This document shows, piece after piece, positions 38,381-51,359 of a stretch of DNA of 64,000 nucleotides (positions are counted from its first letter, which is position 1; every line of letters starts with the position of its first letter). The stretch covers positions 434,001-498,000 of the forward strand of contig JAFBJZ010000638.1 in the NCBI GenBank assembly GCA_016785225.1. The letters run 5' to 3'. The notes beneath the pieces were generated by a model. The model worked only from the letters and a program-made list of their open reading frames with translations. It did not search any database and was not told where the DNA came from. A program made the translations under genes and the position numbers. Source of the stretch: Psettodes erumei. Lineage: Eukaryota > Chordata > Actinopteri > Pleuronectiformes > Psettodidae.

Positions 38381-38394
38381 CCTCTAGAGGGCAG
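38381..38394 (+). promoter_or_regulatory. CTCF-like motif (plus orientation)
   Basis: CCTCTAGAGGGCAG matches CCASYAGRKGGCRS at 13 of 14 positions (T for A at position 3). Binding is inferred. Confidence 0.35.
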
Positions 38395-38784
38395 CAGGAG
38401 ATTAAGATAAATTCACATGGCCAAGATGTCGAAAGCCCAACGCGCTTCAGCTGCATCATGAAAAACCTGCAGGAGCTTTCATTCTAACTGAACCCCTGTC
38501 AACACAGCCCGCGTTGCACCTTGTACGCCTTGTTTAAGGACTCTGACGATGCCGGTCCCTCACTAACCTTTCCCCTTGTTTCCGCTCTGCTCTGTTCTGT
38601 TTGTTATGTTTCTTTCTGCGCTAACAAAGTTGGTTTCACCAAAGCCGACCTGCAAGGTAGAGGGCTCAAACCGCTCGCTTGAAAGTCTGCTGTGTGCAAT
38701 GCATCGTGGGTGTCGCCATGGCAATAAATGTCCCCCCCTTGGTGCCGCAGAGGTGGCTCGCTCTCTGAAAAGAAAACAAATATG

Positions 38785-38786
<2 letters not shown>

Positions 38787-38818
<32 letters not shown>
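38787..38818. repeat. (GA)n microsatellite
   Basis: About fifteen GA units, a long homopurine tract on the + strand. Confidence 0.95.
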
Positions 38819-38820
<2 letters not shown>

Positions 38821-40522
38821 ACTGACAGGCTAACCTCGTGTTTAATTATTGCAGGGTCACTGTGTTTTCATGCTAAAGCACTGCTGCAGTGTGAATGTAG
38901 ACAGCTGTGTAAATTCAGTCGCATTTATATCATGTTTCTTGCCCTCCTTATTCCAAGGCTAGTATATGTACTGTGCACTACAGTACAGTATAATAAGAGA
39001 CTGAACACATCAGGTTACATAAATGTGTACAGTAAACAGAGAGTCAAAGCAGAGCCAGACAGTGAGAGTCCTGTGCTCTTGTATGTAAATGCCAGTTGAG
39101 GCAGCAGAAACACTCAGGCCTCTGTCACTCTGTTGTTTTTTTGTTTTTTTTAAAGAACCCATCATGTTTCCACTCTACCCAGATAAGTGTTTTTCAGAGA
39201 GCGAGCGGCCTCCTGCTGCAACACTCAAACACAGAGAAAATCCCTCCACCGCTGTGCGCGCAGAGGCGCAAGCCGTGCACAAAGACGCGCAACGTTCACG
39301 TTGCGGGGGGAGGCCTGGCCGACCACCATTACTGTACATTACACAGTAAATGCACTTTCAGCCGGCAAACTTCAAGTGTCTTCTTCTCTTCCCGTTGTCT
39401 TGCATAAGACAATTGCTCCTAAACGCCGTTTACTTGCATTTGTCTGACATTTATTTGGATTGTTTGTTTCACTTTATTTACTTTCATCCGTCTCCTTCAT
39501 GGTTATCAGAGGGGTTTCTGCCAAAGTTTTCTCTCCCGTGTCCGTCTCGAGTCCGACGGGGGATTGTTTATCTTGTTATCTCTGCCGCGCGCTTGTCCTT
39601 ATCTGCATTCCCTCTCGGTGAAAGTATTCAAAACTAAGAGCTATGTGTGGTGTGGAGGAAAAACAAACACACATCCAGTTTGACTTTGAATACCCTCCTC
39701 GACCGCTGTCCGACGTAAGTGCATACACAAGGTTATGCGCTATGCGTACTCAAGTGCTCTTTGCGTTCCTCTGTCTGTCAAGTGTGTCTCGTGCTTCTTC
39801 ACGTTGTCACGGCGAAAGAGATGTTTGCAAAGAAAGTTTCCTCCAGGGCCACTTCTGTGCCATTTCTTTTACGAAACGGTTCGTGTGAAATGGAGTTTAT
39901 CCATGAGTCATTTGTCTTCAGGTTATTTTTCTCTGTCTCGTCTTGCTTGTTCATAGAGGGAATGCAGCGTTCGAAGTTTTACTCTGCTAAAACTTTATTT
40001 GACACATGTTGGAATGATTAAAAAAAACAACAACAACAAAACAACTGCATGCAAGTCCACCTGCACACACTTCTCCAGAAGAGGGAAAGTGAGGGGTGTC
40101 GACAGTGTCATCACATGAGCCGGGCTGGGCTCCGGTTCATCTGCAGTAACGCGTCTCGGACGCAGGTTAGCACTAAAGCAGCATCGTTAATTAACTCCGA
40201 GCGCGGCGGGGCTCCCGCTGCTCGGCTGCTGTCGATCCTCTGAAAAACCCGGCACCTCTTCTCGTGCTCTACCCAGCGTTAAACCGAATTTCCCCAGACT
40301 CTGTAAGAGTGTTGGCGTCCGGGTCAGGCTCCCTGTGGTGGCACTGTTTGCTCCTTCTTTCTTCTCGGCCGACACGCTGTGTATTTATCTCTCTCTCGGG
40401 TCCATTTCTTCTGCATGGGTCCTGCATTGTTAAGGCTCAGCAGTGGCTCTTATTGTCATTTGACCGTGCACCTGTGGCATCTCTCCCTCTCTCTCCCCCC
40501 TTCGACCTGGACCTTTCTCCAG

Positions 40523-40642
40523 GACCGAGTACGACCTGCCAGGAGGACTCGTGCGCCAACATGGGAGTGTGCATCCAGCAGTGGGAGAACTTCACCTGCG
40601 ACTGCTCCATGACGTCTTACACGGGGACTCACTGCAACGACC
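40523..40642 (+). CDS. nrxn3: nrxn3 coding exon: EGF-C
   Basis: Exon of 120 nt after CCTTTCTCCAG, with donor GTGAGT. It completes Gly (with the G of the previous exon), then encodes PSTTCQEDSCANMGVCIQQW, then ENFTCDCSMTSYTGTHCND, and leaves one base (C) that should start the Pro before LNS6. Six cysteines form one EGF module between LNS5 and LNS6. PSTTCQEDSCAN is the neurexin-3 wording. An N-F-T sequon at 40588-40596 appears where mammalian neurexin-3 has W-E-G-F-T as I recall. It is the last coding exon of the gene visible in the window. Confidence 0.96.
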
Positions 40643-40691
40643 GTGAGTACCGCTCGGCTTAAGATCTCCCTGCGTTTGAGTGTGTGTGTGT

Positions 40692-41071
40692 TAAAGGAGC
40701 ACTCCACGGATTTTTACGTGTCAAAGTCCATTTATTAATCACAGGGATCCACAGAAGATATTTAAAAACTGTCCACTCTGGAGGGAAGTCTGAGTAAATT
40801 GCTGATGAGACATCTCTTCCGCAGTTTTGACTTCAGATTACAGACTACAAATTTGTAACATGCAGCCAGTGTTGCAAACTGTGGCGGTTGTTTGAGGCGT
40901 AAAACCCTCAGGGACGATCTAACCAACGCCAAGTTGCATCATGGAAAATGTAGGAAGCTTTGTTTCTGTGGCTCAGCTCATTCTAGGGAGCAAAAGCCAG
41001 GACGCCTTCGCCTCTGTTGCAAATCCCTCCTTTGTGGAAGTGCAGTATTAAATCGTTGGATGGCTCCTTTA
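40692..41071. repeat. MITE-like element, about 380 bp, short inverted ends
   Basis: It begins TAAAGGAGCACTCCAC and ends GGCTCCTTTA; the terminal 9 bases are perfect inverted repeats. The inside contains CAACGCCAAGTTGCATCATG and GGAAAATGTAGGAAGC. I recall this order from a common fish repeat. It starts only 50 bp after the donor of the EGF-C exon. No coding capacity. Confidence 0.5.
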
Positions 41072-42430
41072 GCACCGGGTACGCACAGCTGCAACACTCA
41101 GCTTACGTTATCAGCTCATACTCACGACCTTTCATACGAACGCACAGAAACTCATGCCCACCTAAATCGGATGCACCCATCGACAGTGACATTGACTCAA
41201 GGACATGACTTTGGCAGATTTGCAGCGTGAAAGTGGAGCTGAAAGCTTCATGCGATCTTTAAATGAAGTAACTGAGAGATGCTGGCAATTGTTTAGGGTG
41301 TTGTTTATTTATTTATCTTGCTGCAGTGCAGGCAATTTGTCCTAACAGGTTTACTTGATCCCCCGAGCTTGCACATTTGCGGGCTCGGGAGCGCAAGGTG
41401 GTGACTGATGATGTGTAAAATACCCACTCCTGCCTCAATCGTCTTCTCATAAACGCCCTTCAAATAGCTATCGTAGAAGTTGAAGAGTCAGTGTGTGTGT
41501 GCAAGGATCTCTTATCCCCATGACGACAGGGGACTTCCCCTCAGTAATCACGGCTGGCGGTCTTTCATTTAGCGGTTAATAGCGGGGGCATACTGCTGCT
41601 GGGCTGGACTAATGAGGTGGTGGAGGCTGTTAGGAGAGCTGCTCTGTGTGAGCGCCTGCATGCCCTAATCACCCGGACCTTTCTGATGTGACACCCGGCC
41701 GCCGCGTATGACCTCGCATTTCTCCGAAACCTCCTCTCTTTTCTCTCCATCTCCTGCCTTTCCTCCCCCTCTGCGAAAGATGGCCTGACGCCGTCGTGTC
41801 CGTGCAGGGCGAGTAATTGACTCCAGTTCTCGCTCGGTGATGGGGGGGTGGGGGCTGTGTGTTTACGTGTTAATTAGAGATGAGAGGCCGTCATTAATCC
41901 ACCTCCGGAACTGCCTGGGATGACTTAAAGCGTGGTTTCATTGGTTTCGTATTGGCACCGACACATTTATTGTTGAAACGCAACAGCTCGGGTTGTAACT
42001 TATTTCACATCTTCATGACATCGCAGGTTTCAGTCTCAGTTCTCCTGCCGCTCGTTTGAAGATAGATGGTCGCTAATATCGAGCGGACCGCTCATGCATA
42101 TAATGGCATTCTTAACCGAACAGCCCTTAATGGGAGTTTTGCAGTTGATTTTCGTTTTCCGTTGGTGCTCCTTCAAACAGTTCCTTTTCATTTCCTGTGC
42201 CGGAAGCAGGGAAATAAATAATAAAGAGCCGTGGAAAGGGACGAAGCGGCAAAGTCAGGCAAACAGGCGGTGTGGTTTGGGAACGTCGCTGGAGTTTACA
42301 TTTCCGAAAGTGCACGGCGCTAGAAAGGTCACGATTGCTCCTCTTGGATTGACCCAATCTGGCGATGTTGACTCTGATGGCGGCCTGTGGCCCCGTGAGG
42401 CTTCCTGAGTGTGGCAGTGCAGTCGCACGG

Positions 42431-42444
42431 CCACCAGGTGGCAG
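42431..42444 (+). promoter_or_regulatory. CTCF motif (plus orientation, perfect core)
   Basis: CCACCAGGTGGCAG agrees with all 14 positions of the core consensus CCASYAGRKGGCRS. It is the best such match I saw in the window and lies 1.8 kb into the large intron after EGF-C. Occupancy is not shown by sequence. Confidence 0.55.
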
Positions 42445-44932
42445 TAAACCCACGAGCTGGACCGCGCACCGTCCCTCCGCGCTGGGAGAAAATGAGATGC
42501 AATCCCCTGAGCATGAAATCAGCTTTCCTGTTATTTCCCTCCGCTGTTTTTGCCTCTCGTACTCTATCTCATACTTTCTCTCGTCATCTGTCCAACAACC
42601 CAACCCGCAGCCCATGTAGTTTCTATCGTTATGGATCATAGAGAGCATATTGTGCGATCTCCGAAAAAAAATGCTAAATCCAGCGTAGTGCAGTGCAGTG
42701 CGATCACATTACCCACAATTTTACTGTTCGACTGAGGCATCCGGATGAAAATGAAATCTGTGAACCCGCTGTTTACCTTGTGCTTGTGTGTCCGCCTTCT
42801 ATTCAGCGAGCGCAGCGCTGAGAGAGAGAGAGAGATTCTAATTAACAGTGTGGGAGTGGAGCCTCTCCCTCGGTTTCTCTCTGTCGCTCCCTCTCTTGAT
42901 AGCTGGCAGCAAATATCAGTAATTGTCTTCCTCTCTGACTCCGTCTTCCACGCGCTGTCCAAATGGAGAAAAAAAACAAAACAAAAACAACAAACTAACA
43001 AACAAAGTAAAGTGAAACGTTTGTGCCAGCGAGGCCTCACGCGGGTTTCGCCCGGGCCAGCTTCGAGCTCTCCCCGCCTCCCCGCTGTAGCCGACGGGGG
43101 CCCTCAGTGGCAGAGGAGGGAGAAGAAAAAAAAAAAAAGAACTTCAGCAGACGAGAGCTATCTAAGCTCCTTCCAGTTATTCTTACCCCTGCAGCTTGCA
43201 CTTTGTGACTGCACGAGAATTTGCAGGGCTCTTTGCGCCCCCACCCCCCCCCATTCGTGGAGCCACTCGGACGATGTGGAGGTGCATGTCACGCCCAGCA
43301 CGGCTTCAGACGGGGGGGGATGCTTTTTATAGCATTTCCTCCCTGCTTGGTTCTGCCTCGCTGCTTTTGTCATGCTCATCTCCATCTCCCTGTCGTCTCT
43401 TATCCATCCCTCTTTACGTCTCCGTTTGATTTTTTTTTTTAACTCCCCTCCTCTCCTCTCCTCACTTATCTGTTTTTCCGAGCGGACCTCTCCCTGTCAG
43501 ATTCCATGAATACCACGGCGTTTCATTTAAACCCAAGGACACAGGAGCTGTGGGCCGAGCCAAGAAGAGCAGCGGACACTCCTCTTCCACATCCAGAGCA
43601 ATTACTCAGCTTACGTAATAGAATTATTTCTGCAAAGGTCGCCGCATTTTTCCACAGTCACAGGAACACGGTAAACAAACAGAAAGCGAGGCTGACGACG
43701 GGCAGCAGAAAAGCATTTGTCCACTTGATGCCGGCATCAGTAACGGCTGAGATGGATTGAGCGATGGATTTCTCCGTCAGTGCGATGATCCCCCACAAAC
43801 CCTCTGCTCCCGCTTAACCCGGCGCCCCTAATTTACTTTTCGAGGCGTGATCAGAGTGCCGCAAACATATCTGGCTAACTGCTTACATAAACGACAGCGC
43901 GGCAGCGGCGCCGCTTCCTCCGCGATTTAGAAAGAAAACAATCATGGCTTTCGCCTCGTAGTCATTTCTCCTCCGCTCGCTGGAGAGCGGAGCGAGGAGG
44001 AAAAAAAAATAATAAACAAAAAAAGACAAAAGAGGTGGGAGTTGAGGAAGGAGCCGCGTTTCCTCTGGTCCGCAATGTTCCGCCGAGTCGAAAATCAACA
44101 ATAATAACGGCATTTTCCCTCTGTTGACTAATGCGTCCGCAACAACGGTGCTATCGCTTTGACATCAGCGACGTCAGCGGTGAGCGAGGATTTTCGACTA
44201 AACGAGCAAATGAGCAAACACAGGCACACGCGCCCGCCCGCCCGCCCAGCGCTGGCGGAGGTGGAGATCTGTCACCCCTGCTCATGCATACTGGAGGAGT
44301 TTTCATTTGAACCTTGAATAATTTAACCTGCCGTCTACGTTAATGGGATTAAGTAGCCGGAGCTGGCTGGGGCGGGCAAACAGGTGTGGAGCAGTGGTTA
44401 GCCGGCAATAAAGCACGCCCCGGGAAGCGCGTCGCAGATGTGGCGACGTCAGCATCATAATGCACGGACGACGTTTTTTTCAACCGGCGAAGGCAATCAA
44501 TATAAAGATGAATCTGGAGAGTGGAGCGTCCACCGGAGAGAGAGAGGAAAATAATCTTGGTTTTCTTCTCACAAAATCTCATAGAAAGTTTTTATACATG
44601 GAGAAAGTACCTTTTGGCTAAAGAGGGCTTATAAGTGGAGCATAGAAATATGAGAACATTTTCCTATAAATACCACAGGTAGATCAGAAATGGGCCAAAG
44701 GAGTCCCGCAGAGAATGATTTGTCCTCGGGGCACAACCCATCCCAAAAGCACACTTTGAAATGCTCTCGCCCGCCCTTTTTTTTTTTGGTGGTAGTCGGG
44801 GCGTCCGCAGGACGGAGGGATCATGTGACCGGGCGGCCTTGGCAGCCGTTTAGAGATTTGACAGCCGCCCGTGGCGTCAAACGCGTGCTTCAGATGATGG
44901 AGGTTTGCTGCTTTGAAGAAGCCGCTCCCGTC

Positions 44933-44933
44933 G

Positions 44934-44964
<31 letters not shown>
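44933..44964. repeat. (GTT)n microsatellite
   Basis: About ten GTT units. Confidence 0.95.
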
Positions 44965-45117
44965 GACTGTGGCTTGCGGAAACATGTAATTGACTGACAT
45001 AAAGTTGTCCCTCAAAGGTTTATAACCTCTCTTCCTCTCTCCATCACTTCATCACTCCTCCTCCTTGTTTTATGATATCTGTATTGGAGCCGGAGCTGCA
45101 TGTCCAGCCCTTGGGGT

Positions 45118-45140
45118 TGTGTGTGTGTGTGTGTGTCTGT
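45118..45140. repeat. (GT)n microsatellite
   Basis: About nine GT units, then CTGTGGGAGGGGGGGG. Confidence 0.9.
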
Positions 45141-47005
45141 GGGAGGGGGGGGTGTCGAACAAGCTGCCCTGCTATTGGCTGATCAGGCTAATGATGCTTG
45201 CCCAGCACTGCATCATGTCACCATGATAAGAGTGGATGTCGCTTGTGTCAATCGATGTGTCACCGGCGAGCTCAGAGCCGTGGTATAATTGGGGATATGC
45301 GGGCGGTGGAGCCTCAGTGCCCCTCAGGCCAGAAGAAAGAGGATGTAAAAAGGGTAGAAAAGAGGGAGGGGGGGTGTTTCTCCTCACGAGCATCAATACA
45401 CTGAAGAAATGACCACTTTTCCATCTTTTAGGGTCATTTATTTTTATTTTCCCCTGTGAATTTACAGTATATTGCTGAGGCACTAGTCTCGCTGGTTGTC
45501 GGATTAAAGCTGTTCAACATGTTAAATGAAAAATGGATTAAACGGAACGTGAAAGGTGTCACTCGTCATCACCTGACTGCAGCGTCCCTCGGGTCTACCC
45601 GGGCTTTGAGCTGCTTCAGCATTCGCCCGACTGATATATTGGTTGGCCGATTATTATTGGCTCATAGTGGCCTATCACAGGCCTTTCACAGATAAACTGG
45701 TGTTTTTACTGTATGTTTCCCATGTATAGATGGTACAACATAAAATGAACAAAAGATGCTTGGGGTAGAAGAAGTATCATCATGCCCTGCGGAATCATGT
45801 TGGTGTTACTCAAACACTCCGGGGGGGTGTCCCTGAAATCACACATCGAGCGCATTCCGTCGCTCCGCCATCTCCTTCGCAGCCTCTGTTGATCCATTTC
45901 TCGGTGTGACGCTGCCTCTAGCTGTCTAGTCTGCAAAACGGGAGCGAACCAATCGGTAGAATTGTGCCACTTGGATATGTGTCCTAGGTTAGTTTTACGC
46001 TAAGCTAGGCTGGACATGTCTTGACTCCACACATGGCGTCAGGATGGAGCACAGATATCAAACTGATGTTGATCAGAGGAAGAAAAAATCAAATCATCTT
46101 CTTTTTCAACACGTCGGGCTGAGGAAAAAACGCAGAGGGAAAGACCAGACCAGGCACACACTAGTTGCCAACCCCGATGCTGCCCCGCCGAGGAGAAGAT
46201 GTTGACGTTCTCCTGGAGCGATGAATAAAAATCACGCCGGCGTCTGCCGTCCCTGCGGACGTACAGTACGGACTCCTCTCGCGCTCTCGGCAGGCTGCCT
46301 CGCGTGAGCGAAGGAGAGAGATGTTGTGCGGGAGCGGGGGAGGCGGGAGGGAGGCGGATGATTGAGCTGAGCGCATTACAGACAGTTACGACGAGGAGCA
46401 TCCATCTGTTCTGGTGCCAGGCGGGTAACCTTGAGGCTGTCAGAGCGTTCCCAGCAACCCGCCCCGGCCCTCGCGGGCTGAGGGCCCAGCCGCAGACGCA
46501 TCCATCACCGCGCGTTCCCAGACACGTTTCAGGAGCGCCGGCAACACATACAAATCACCCAATCAATACCTCGAGCGCCTCGCCTGAACTCCGGGGTTTG
46601 GGGCAGGAACACGCCTTGAGTAAGTGCAGCTCGTCAGCGCGCTTTTCGTCTGCAGCCGAGATGTTTGTGCTCCAGTCTCTCTGTCTTGCGTCTCTCACTT
46701 TTGTCAGTTTTCTCAGCGATCACCGTTTTGGGAAAAGATCAAGTGAGCTAATTTTTTTTTTTCAAGTCTTCCTCCTCCAGTGCCATGTATCAATTTTAGC
46801 AAAACACAAAAACTACTAATTGTTGTTTCCATTCATGCCATGTTGTAACACGTGCAATATGTTTCATCGCTTTTTACAGCGGCACGGGCTCTGAAAGCCT
46901 GGTTGATTCAAATCTGCATTCCGTATAAAATGTTCAGCCCGGAGGCAATATTCTTGCAGCAATAGCTATTATGACATTCACTTAATTAGCTTCAGCATTC
47001 AGGCT

Positions 47006-47028
47006 TGTGTGTGTGTGTGTGTGTGTGT
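47006..47028. repeat. (TG)n microsatellite
   Basis: About eleven TG units. Confidence 0.94.
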
Positions 47029-49559
47029 TTGACCTTCGTACCATGATAGAATGAGTACATTTCTTTCTCGCGGTTGCGTTTGTGAGCGTCACGTCAGGCG
47101 GGCCCCGCTTGCTCTTTCAGATGCGTTTCTCTCTTTTGTGTGTGTGTGCGTGCTCATGGACAAACTGCCGGGGAATTTTAGTTGGCGTACGTGACAACAC
47201 ACACACACACACGGTCGTGTTTGCTTACCTGGTTCCGAACAATGGGCCGAATCAATAGGCAGCCTCTCTGGCGGCTGCTCTGAATTGGTGTACTTGTGCG
47301 GCGGGGTAGACAGTTTCGAAAGGCCACACAGCTACAAGTAATTTGTCATTGGCGGACAGCAGTCCCACTCACGGCGAGTACGCACAATAACCCCCCGCCC
47401 ACCCCACCCCACCCCTGTACTTTTCACGACAGCGATTTAGATGCGCATAGATCAAAAGGGAAGGTGAGCTGGTCCCACTCTATCGGCCCATTGTTCTCGT
47501 GGCACTCCTCTCCCTCTTTAGTCTCTCAGCGGTGACGCTCGGAGCGAGTCATCACCTGTAGGGAGCTGAACCACACAGAGCAGACCGCAAAAGAATAAAG
47601 CCCCCCCCCTCCCCGTTCAGAATTAACAGGCCCGGACTTCACTGGATCTACCGGCCCCTGTCTGTCGCCGACTTCCATCAATCCACCAATCAACAAATTT
47701 GGTAAAAGGCCACGCTGTGTGTCTGGTGCCTTTAACACGCAGGATTTTACATGGATCACACAGTCACCTTACAGGTAACTGGCAACGTTGGGTCTCGCAA
47801 TTACAAAATCTAAGTTTGCCCACAGGGCAGTCGTCTCATTAACTGAGTTCAGTTTCCGTAAGGAGTGGAGTCGTTGCAAGGTTGCGGGAGGAAAAGGTTC
47901 GGGGAAAAAAAACCCAAAACGGAAATTGTACTGTTTGAGCTTCCAACCATTAATTTGTACCATTAAAGGGCTCTCAGCAGAAGAACCCCGCGGTGCGTCT
48001 GAAGGGCACTCATACGGGCAATATGCTCCCAAGAGGAGCAGGACAAGACATCCAGTCTCCATGGCATGAAACCGATGGTTTTCAGCAGGTGAGGGCTTTT
48101 TAAAAGCTATTACCGCCGAACGCTTTTATTTCCAAAAAGAACACTCATTACGCCGAGGTACACCGCAAGATGTTCAACCAGTTGGACGTCCGGACCTGCC
48201 CGCTCGACAACCCCGACAGTCCTGCCTCCTTTGTGGCTGGAGTCTGTTAGCCCCTCGACGTAAGCTTTCGACACGTGGATTATCCTTGAAAAATGAAAAG
48301 CATAATTCCAGTTTTGGAGCGCGTCAAGCGCCTGTCGTCCGTGTTGGCTGAGAAAGCTTAGAATTGAAAGTTCATTTCTGACCTTGGAACAGGAGTTGAC
48401 AAGAGAATCTCATCACTGAACCATTATTTATTCTTTTTTTTTTTCCACAGTCTGAAACTTTCAAGCGCTCATGAAGGCTTTGAAGTGCTCAGACAAGCTC
48501 CACTAACTCTGTATTTACTCCTGACTCGACTCGCGCGGGAATCCGTCTTCCTGCGGGAGCACTCGAGCGCGCTCTCTCCCTCTGTTTGCCCGAGAATTTT
48601 CGAAAAGTTCTCGGTCGGGAAGTAAAACCATCACCGCGTAATCTTCTGTTACTCGCTTTTTCGAGGGTGTACTTCCCGTCTCGCTAGCTCAGACCCGCGC
48701 AGAAGCGTTACTTTGTCCCGTTGCTGACGTCCAACCAAACACAGCGTCAGTGCGGCGTTAAAAGCTGAGAGAGACCACATGCTCAGTACTTAGTGTTCGC
48801 CTCCTGATAATCACCAGCCTCTCACTCAAAGTTCCCGTCTCCCTGTCCATCCCGTCTTTGAATCACTTTGTTCCACACTCCTCCTTTTATTCCCCTTTCT
48901 CAGCCTCGACGCGAGATGCCTGCAATTATCATGTCAGCAGCTTTCCTCGTTCGTCACTTCGCCCCCGCAGATGGCACTCGCAGACTTTTCGCGGTAGCTT
49001 GTGCTAACGCCGCTCTCGGAGCCTCCGGCCTGCGGACTCCCCCACCTGCGGCACGTCTGATCGGCTCGCTGCTGTCTGAAGCGCAGACAGGTGCGCGGCG
49101 CATCATAAACAATCTGGATCGCTCGATCTGGACCGGCTGCGGATCGCGGCTGGAGGAATGGCTTTGTGTTGACAGGAGCTGACGCTGAGTGACAGTTTTA
49201 GTCTCCTGTTGTTGAGGAGAGTCATTCGATTATTGACGCAGGTATAGATTCTTTCCAGGAACACTGCACAGATATTTTTCCCCAAATGTATGAATGAAAT
49301 GCATTTTTTAAAAATTATTTTGGAAATCAGCTGACTTTGAAGCAAAAAACACTCACTGCAACGCAGCCCTTGATGGTAGCGTTATTGTATCGCTTGCACA
49401 TAAACCATACTGTCTGCTCTGCACCATGTAACACCAGGCTGTCATCATCTCCATGTTATCTTTATAGGGGAAACATGAGTATTGCATTTGCATGGCAGCG
49501 CTGCTTCTCCCTCCTCTCCTCTGTCTCTGTGAAGGCTTCGTTATCTTTCCTTATGATGT

Positions 49560-49800
49560 AAATGCACATTACCTTTTTAAAAATACAATTCACTGGTTTA
49601 ATATTTTACCAGGAGCCAAAGTGGCTCATCCTCAGCCTACTTGAGGAAACATGACATGGGGAGCGAGAGAGAGAGAAAAAAAAAGGCCGGCTCTCAAAAG
49701 GTCATTTATATTCATTATACATTGGGCTGGATGAATATGTAATTCTGATTTGCTAAAGGGCTGTTGATTAATTTCACATTACAGCACCCTGACATAGTAA
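49560..49800. promoter_or_regulatory. Possible conserved non-coding element
   Basis: AT-rich, non-repetitive sequence with several homeodomain-type ATTA/TAAT cores (for example GGTTTAATATTTTACC and GTTGATTAATTTCACATTAC) inside CpG-rich surroundings. It resembles developmental enhancers of fish genes in composition only. Confidence 0.22.
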
Positions 49801-50543
49801 GTCCTTATCTTCTGACTCTTTTCCTCAACATTTATGCACCTTATTCATACACTCCAGCCGGGAATGGCCGTTGGCGCAGTGAAAGGCGAACAAGGGTCGG
49901 ACCGTAAAGCTCGCGCTGCTCGGTGCGTGTGCACGGCTGCGGCAGGAAGGTTTGGATCGGACACGTTTTCTTTTCCCCCTCGGTCCACGCGCGGATGTCA
50001 CAAATGATCTGGGGGTTTTTTCAACCCGTCACCTACCGCATCTGAGCGCGAGCTGAGCCGAAAAGTTGCACTGAAAAAAATCGGGAACAGGCGCAGCAAA
50101 GCGAACAGGCGGCCGCTGAACGCCTCGCTCAAAATTTAGCTTTCGCAGGCAAGTCGGAAAGCGCGTGCTCCTCACTCGCGCTCTGCGGCAGCTCCGCGGA
50201 TTATGTTAAACTGTCCCCACGCGAACATCGCCTGCTTTCCGTCTCGGCCGTGCAGGGTGCCCGTTTTTAAAATCTCCGATTGATTTGGAGTTTCGAATGT
50301 TGCCCGGCTGTTAAACGGTGTGAGGACAATGAACAGAATCAATACCGGGAACTTGTCCAGACCAATTGATACTCCCCTATATTTATTTCTTAGAAACAAA
50401 GCGAGGCGGGCAGGATGTTCCCTCATTTTATTTAACAGCTGGGATGCAGCTCTGTTTGCGGCGTAGTCCGCTGACAGCCCCGCGCACAATTTACAAGCAG
50501 CCTCTTTTGCTCCTTCTCAAAGTTACCACACCTGTTTTGCTTT

Positions 50544-50544
<1 letters not shown>

Positions 50545-50575
<31 letters not shown>
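50545..50575. repeat. (CA)n microsatellite
   Basis: About fifteen CA units. Confidence 0.95.
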
Positions 50576-50578
<3 letters not shown>

Positions 50579-50754
50579 GTAGGACACTGATGTCATTTAG
50601 ATTAGTATCCCATGTGACCGATGCTGACATGAATTTGGTGGGTGACAAGGGACCCAATTACAGCGGAGGGCTGCTCGTCTGCGGACCCACCGTTTCAAAT
50701 TGTCTCCCGAGCGTCAAGCAGGGAACGGGAAGATGTGTAATAGTGAGTATATGA

Positions 50755-50798
<44 letters not shown>
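50755..50798. repeat. Compound (GT)n(GA)n microsatellite
   Basis: About six GT units followed by about sixteen GA units. Confidence 0.95.
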
Positions 50799-50800
<2 letters not shown>

Positions 50801-50934
50801 ATGAGCCAGCGTATGGGGCTGTAACTGTGTCACTGTCTGTTCATGTCTGCGGGCGAGAGGCCAGGATAAACACTCGGGTCAAATACATCACTGTAACTGT
50901 AACAGTAATGCAAACTGACTGCTGTCAGTCAGAG

Positions 50935-50956
50935 CCACACACACACACACACACAG
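50935..50956. repeat. (CA)n microsatellite
   Basis: About ten CA units. Confidence 0.9.
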
Positions 50957-51359
50957 AGTTTGGGTGGTACGGTGCGGCCGGTATGCCCCCTCAGCCTCGG
51001 TTAGCATCACGTCATTTGAACTGTTGTACCGCCTCCAGTTTCTCTGTTTTTAGTTTGCACAGTTTCCAAGAACGGTGCCACCTGCAACATCACCAGCGTG
51101 TCCTAGTGGGTGCGGCCTCGGCGTAACGAGGGATTTCCAAAGGTCACGACGACGCGGCGTAGCGAGCGCAGTAATGAATCGCATCGGACCCAACGTTACA
51201 CAGCAGAGGCCTTTTGGATTTATCATTTTATTTAACGTCCCCCGCTGTAAGTCTTTCCTCAACCTGACAGCTATCTTAACCAAATCAGGCTGGGTGGATT
51301 GATCTGTTGGCTTTAAAAGGGGAGGCAGATAAAGACTTACCACTTACTGCGGTGACACA

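Larger units (their letters stand above)
37814..40522 (+). other. nrxn3: nrxn3 intron between LNS5 and EGF-C
   Basis: Intron of 2709 nt, GTACAG...ACCTTTCTCCAG. It contains a CTCF-like motif at 38381, a (GA)n run at 38787 and several chance frames up to about 130 codons. The frame at 40264-40662 merely runs through into the EGF-C exon. No extra exon was recognised. Confidence 0.85.

Noticed and set aside
42745..43332. 195-codon + strand frame
   Set aside because: It runs through A-rich and AG repeats and C runs. No domain.
46304..46819. 171-codon + strand frame
   Set aside because: GC-rich chance opening without domain, promoter or splice evidence.
49863..49910. tRNA A-box-like GTTGGCGCAGTG
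   Set aside because: No B box (GGTTCGAATCC type) follows at the right distance, so neither tRNA nor tRNA-derived SINE is supported.
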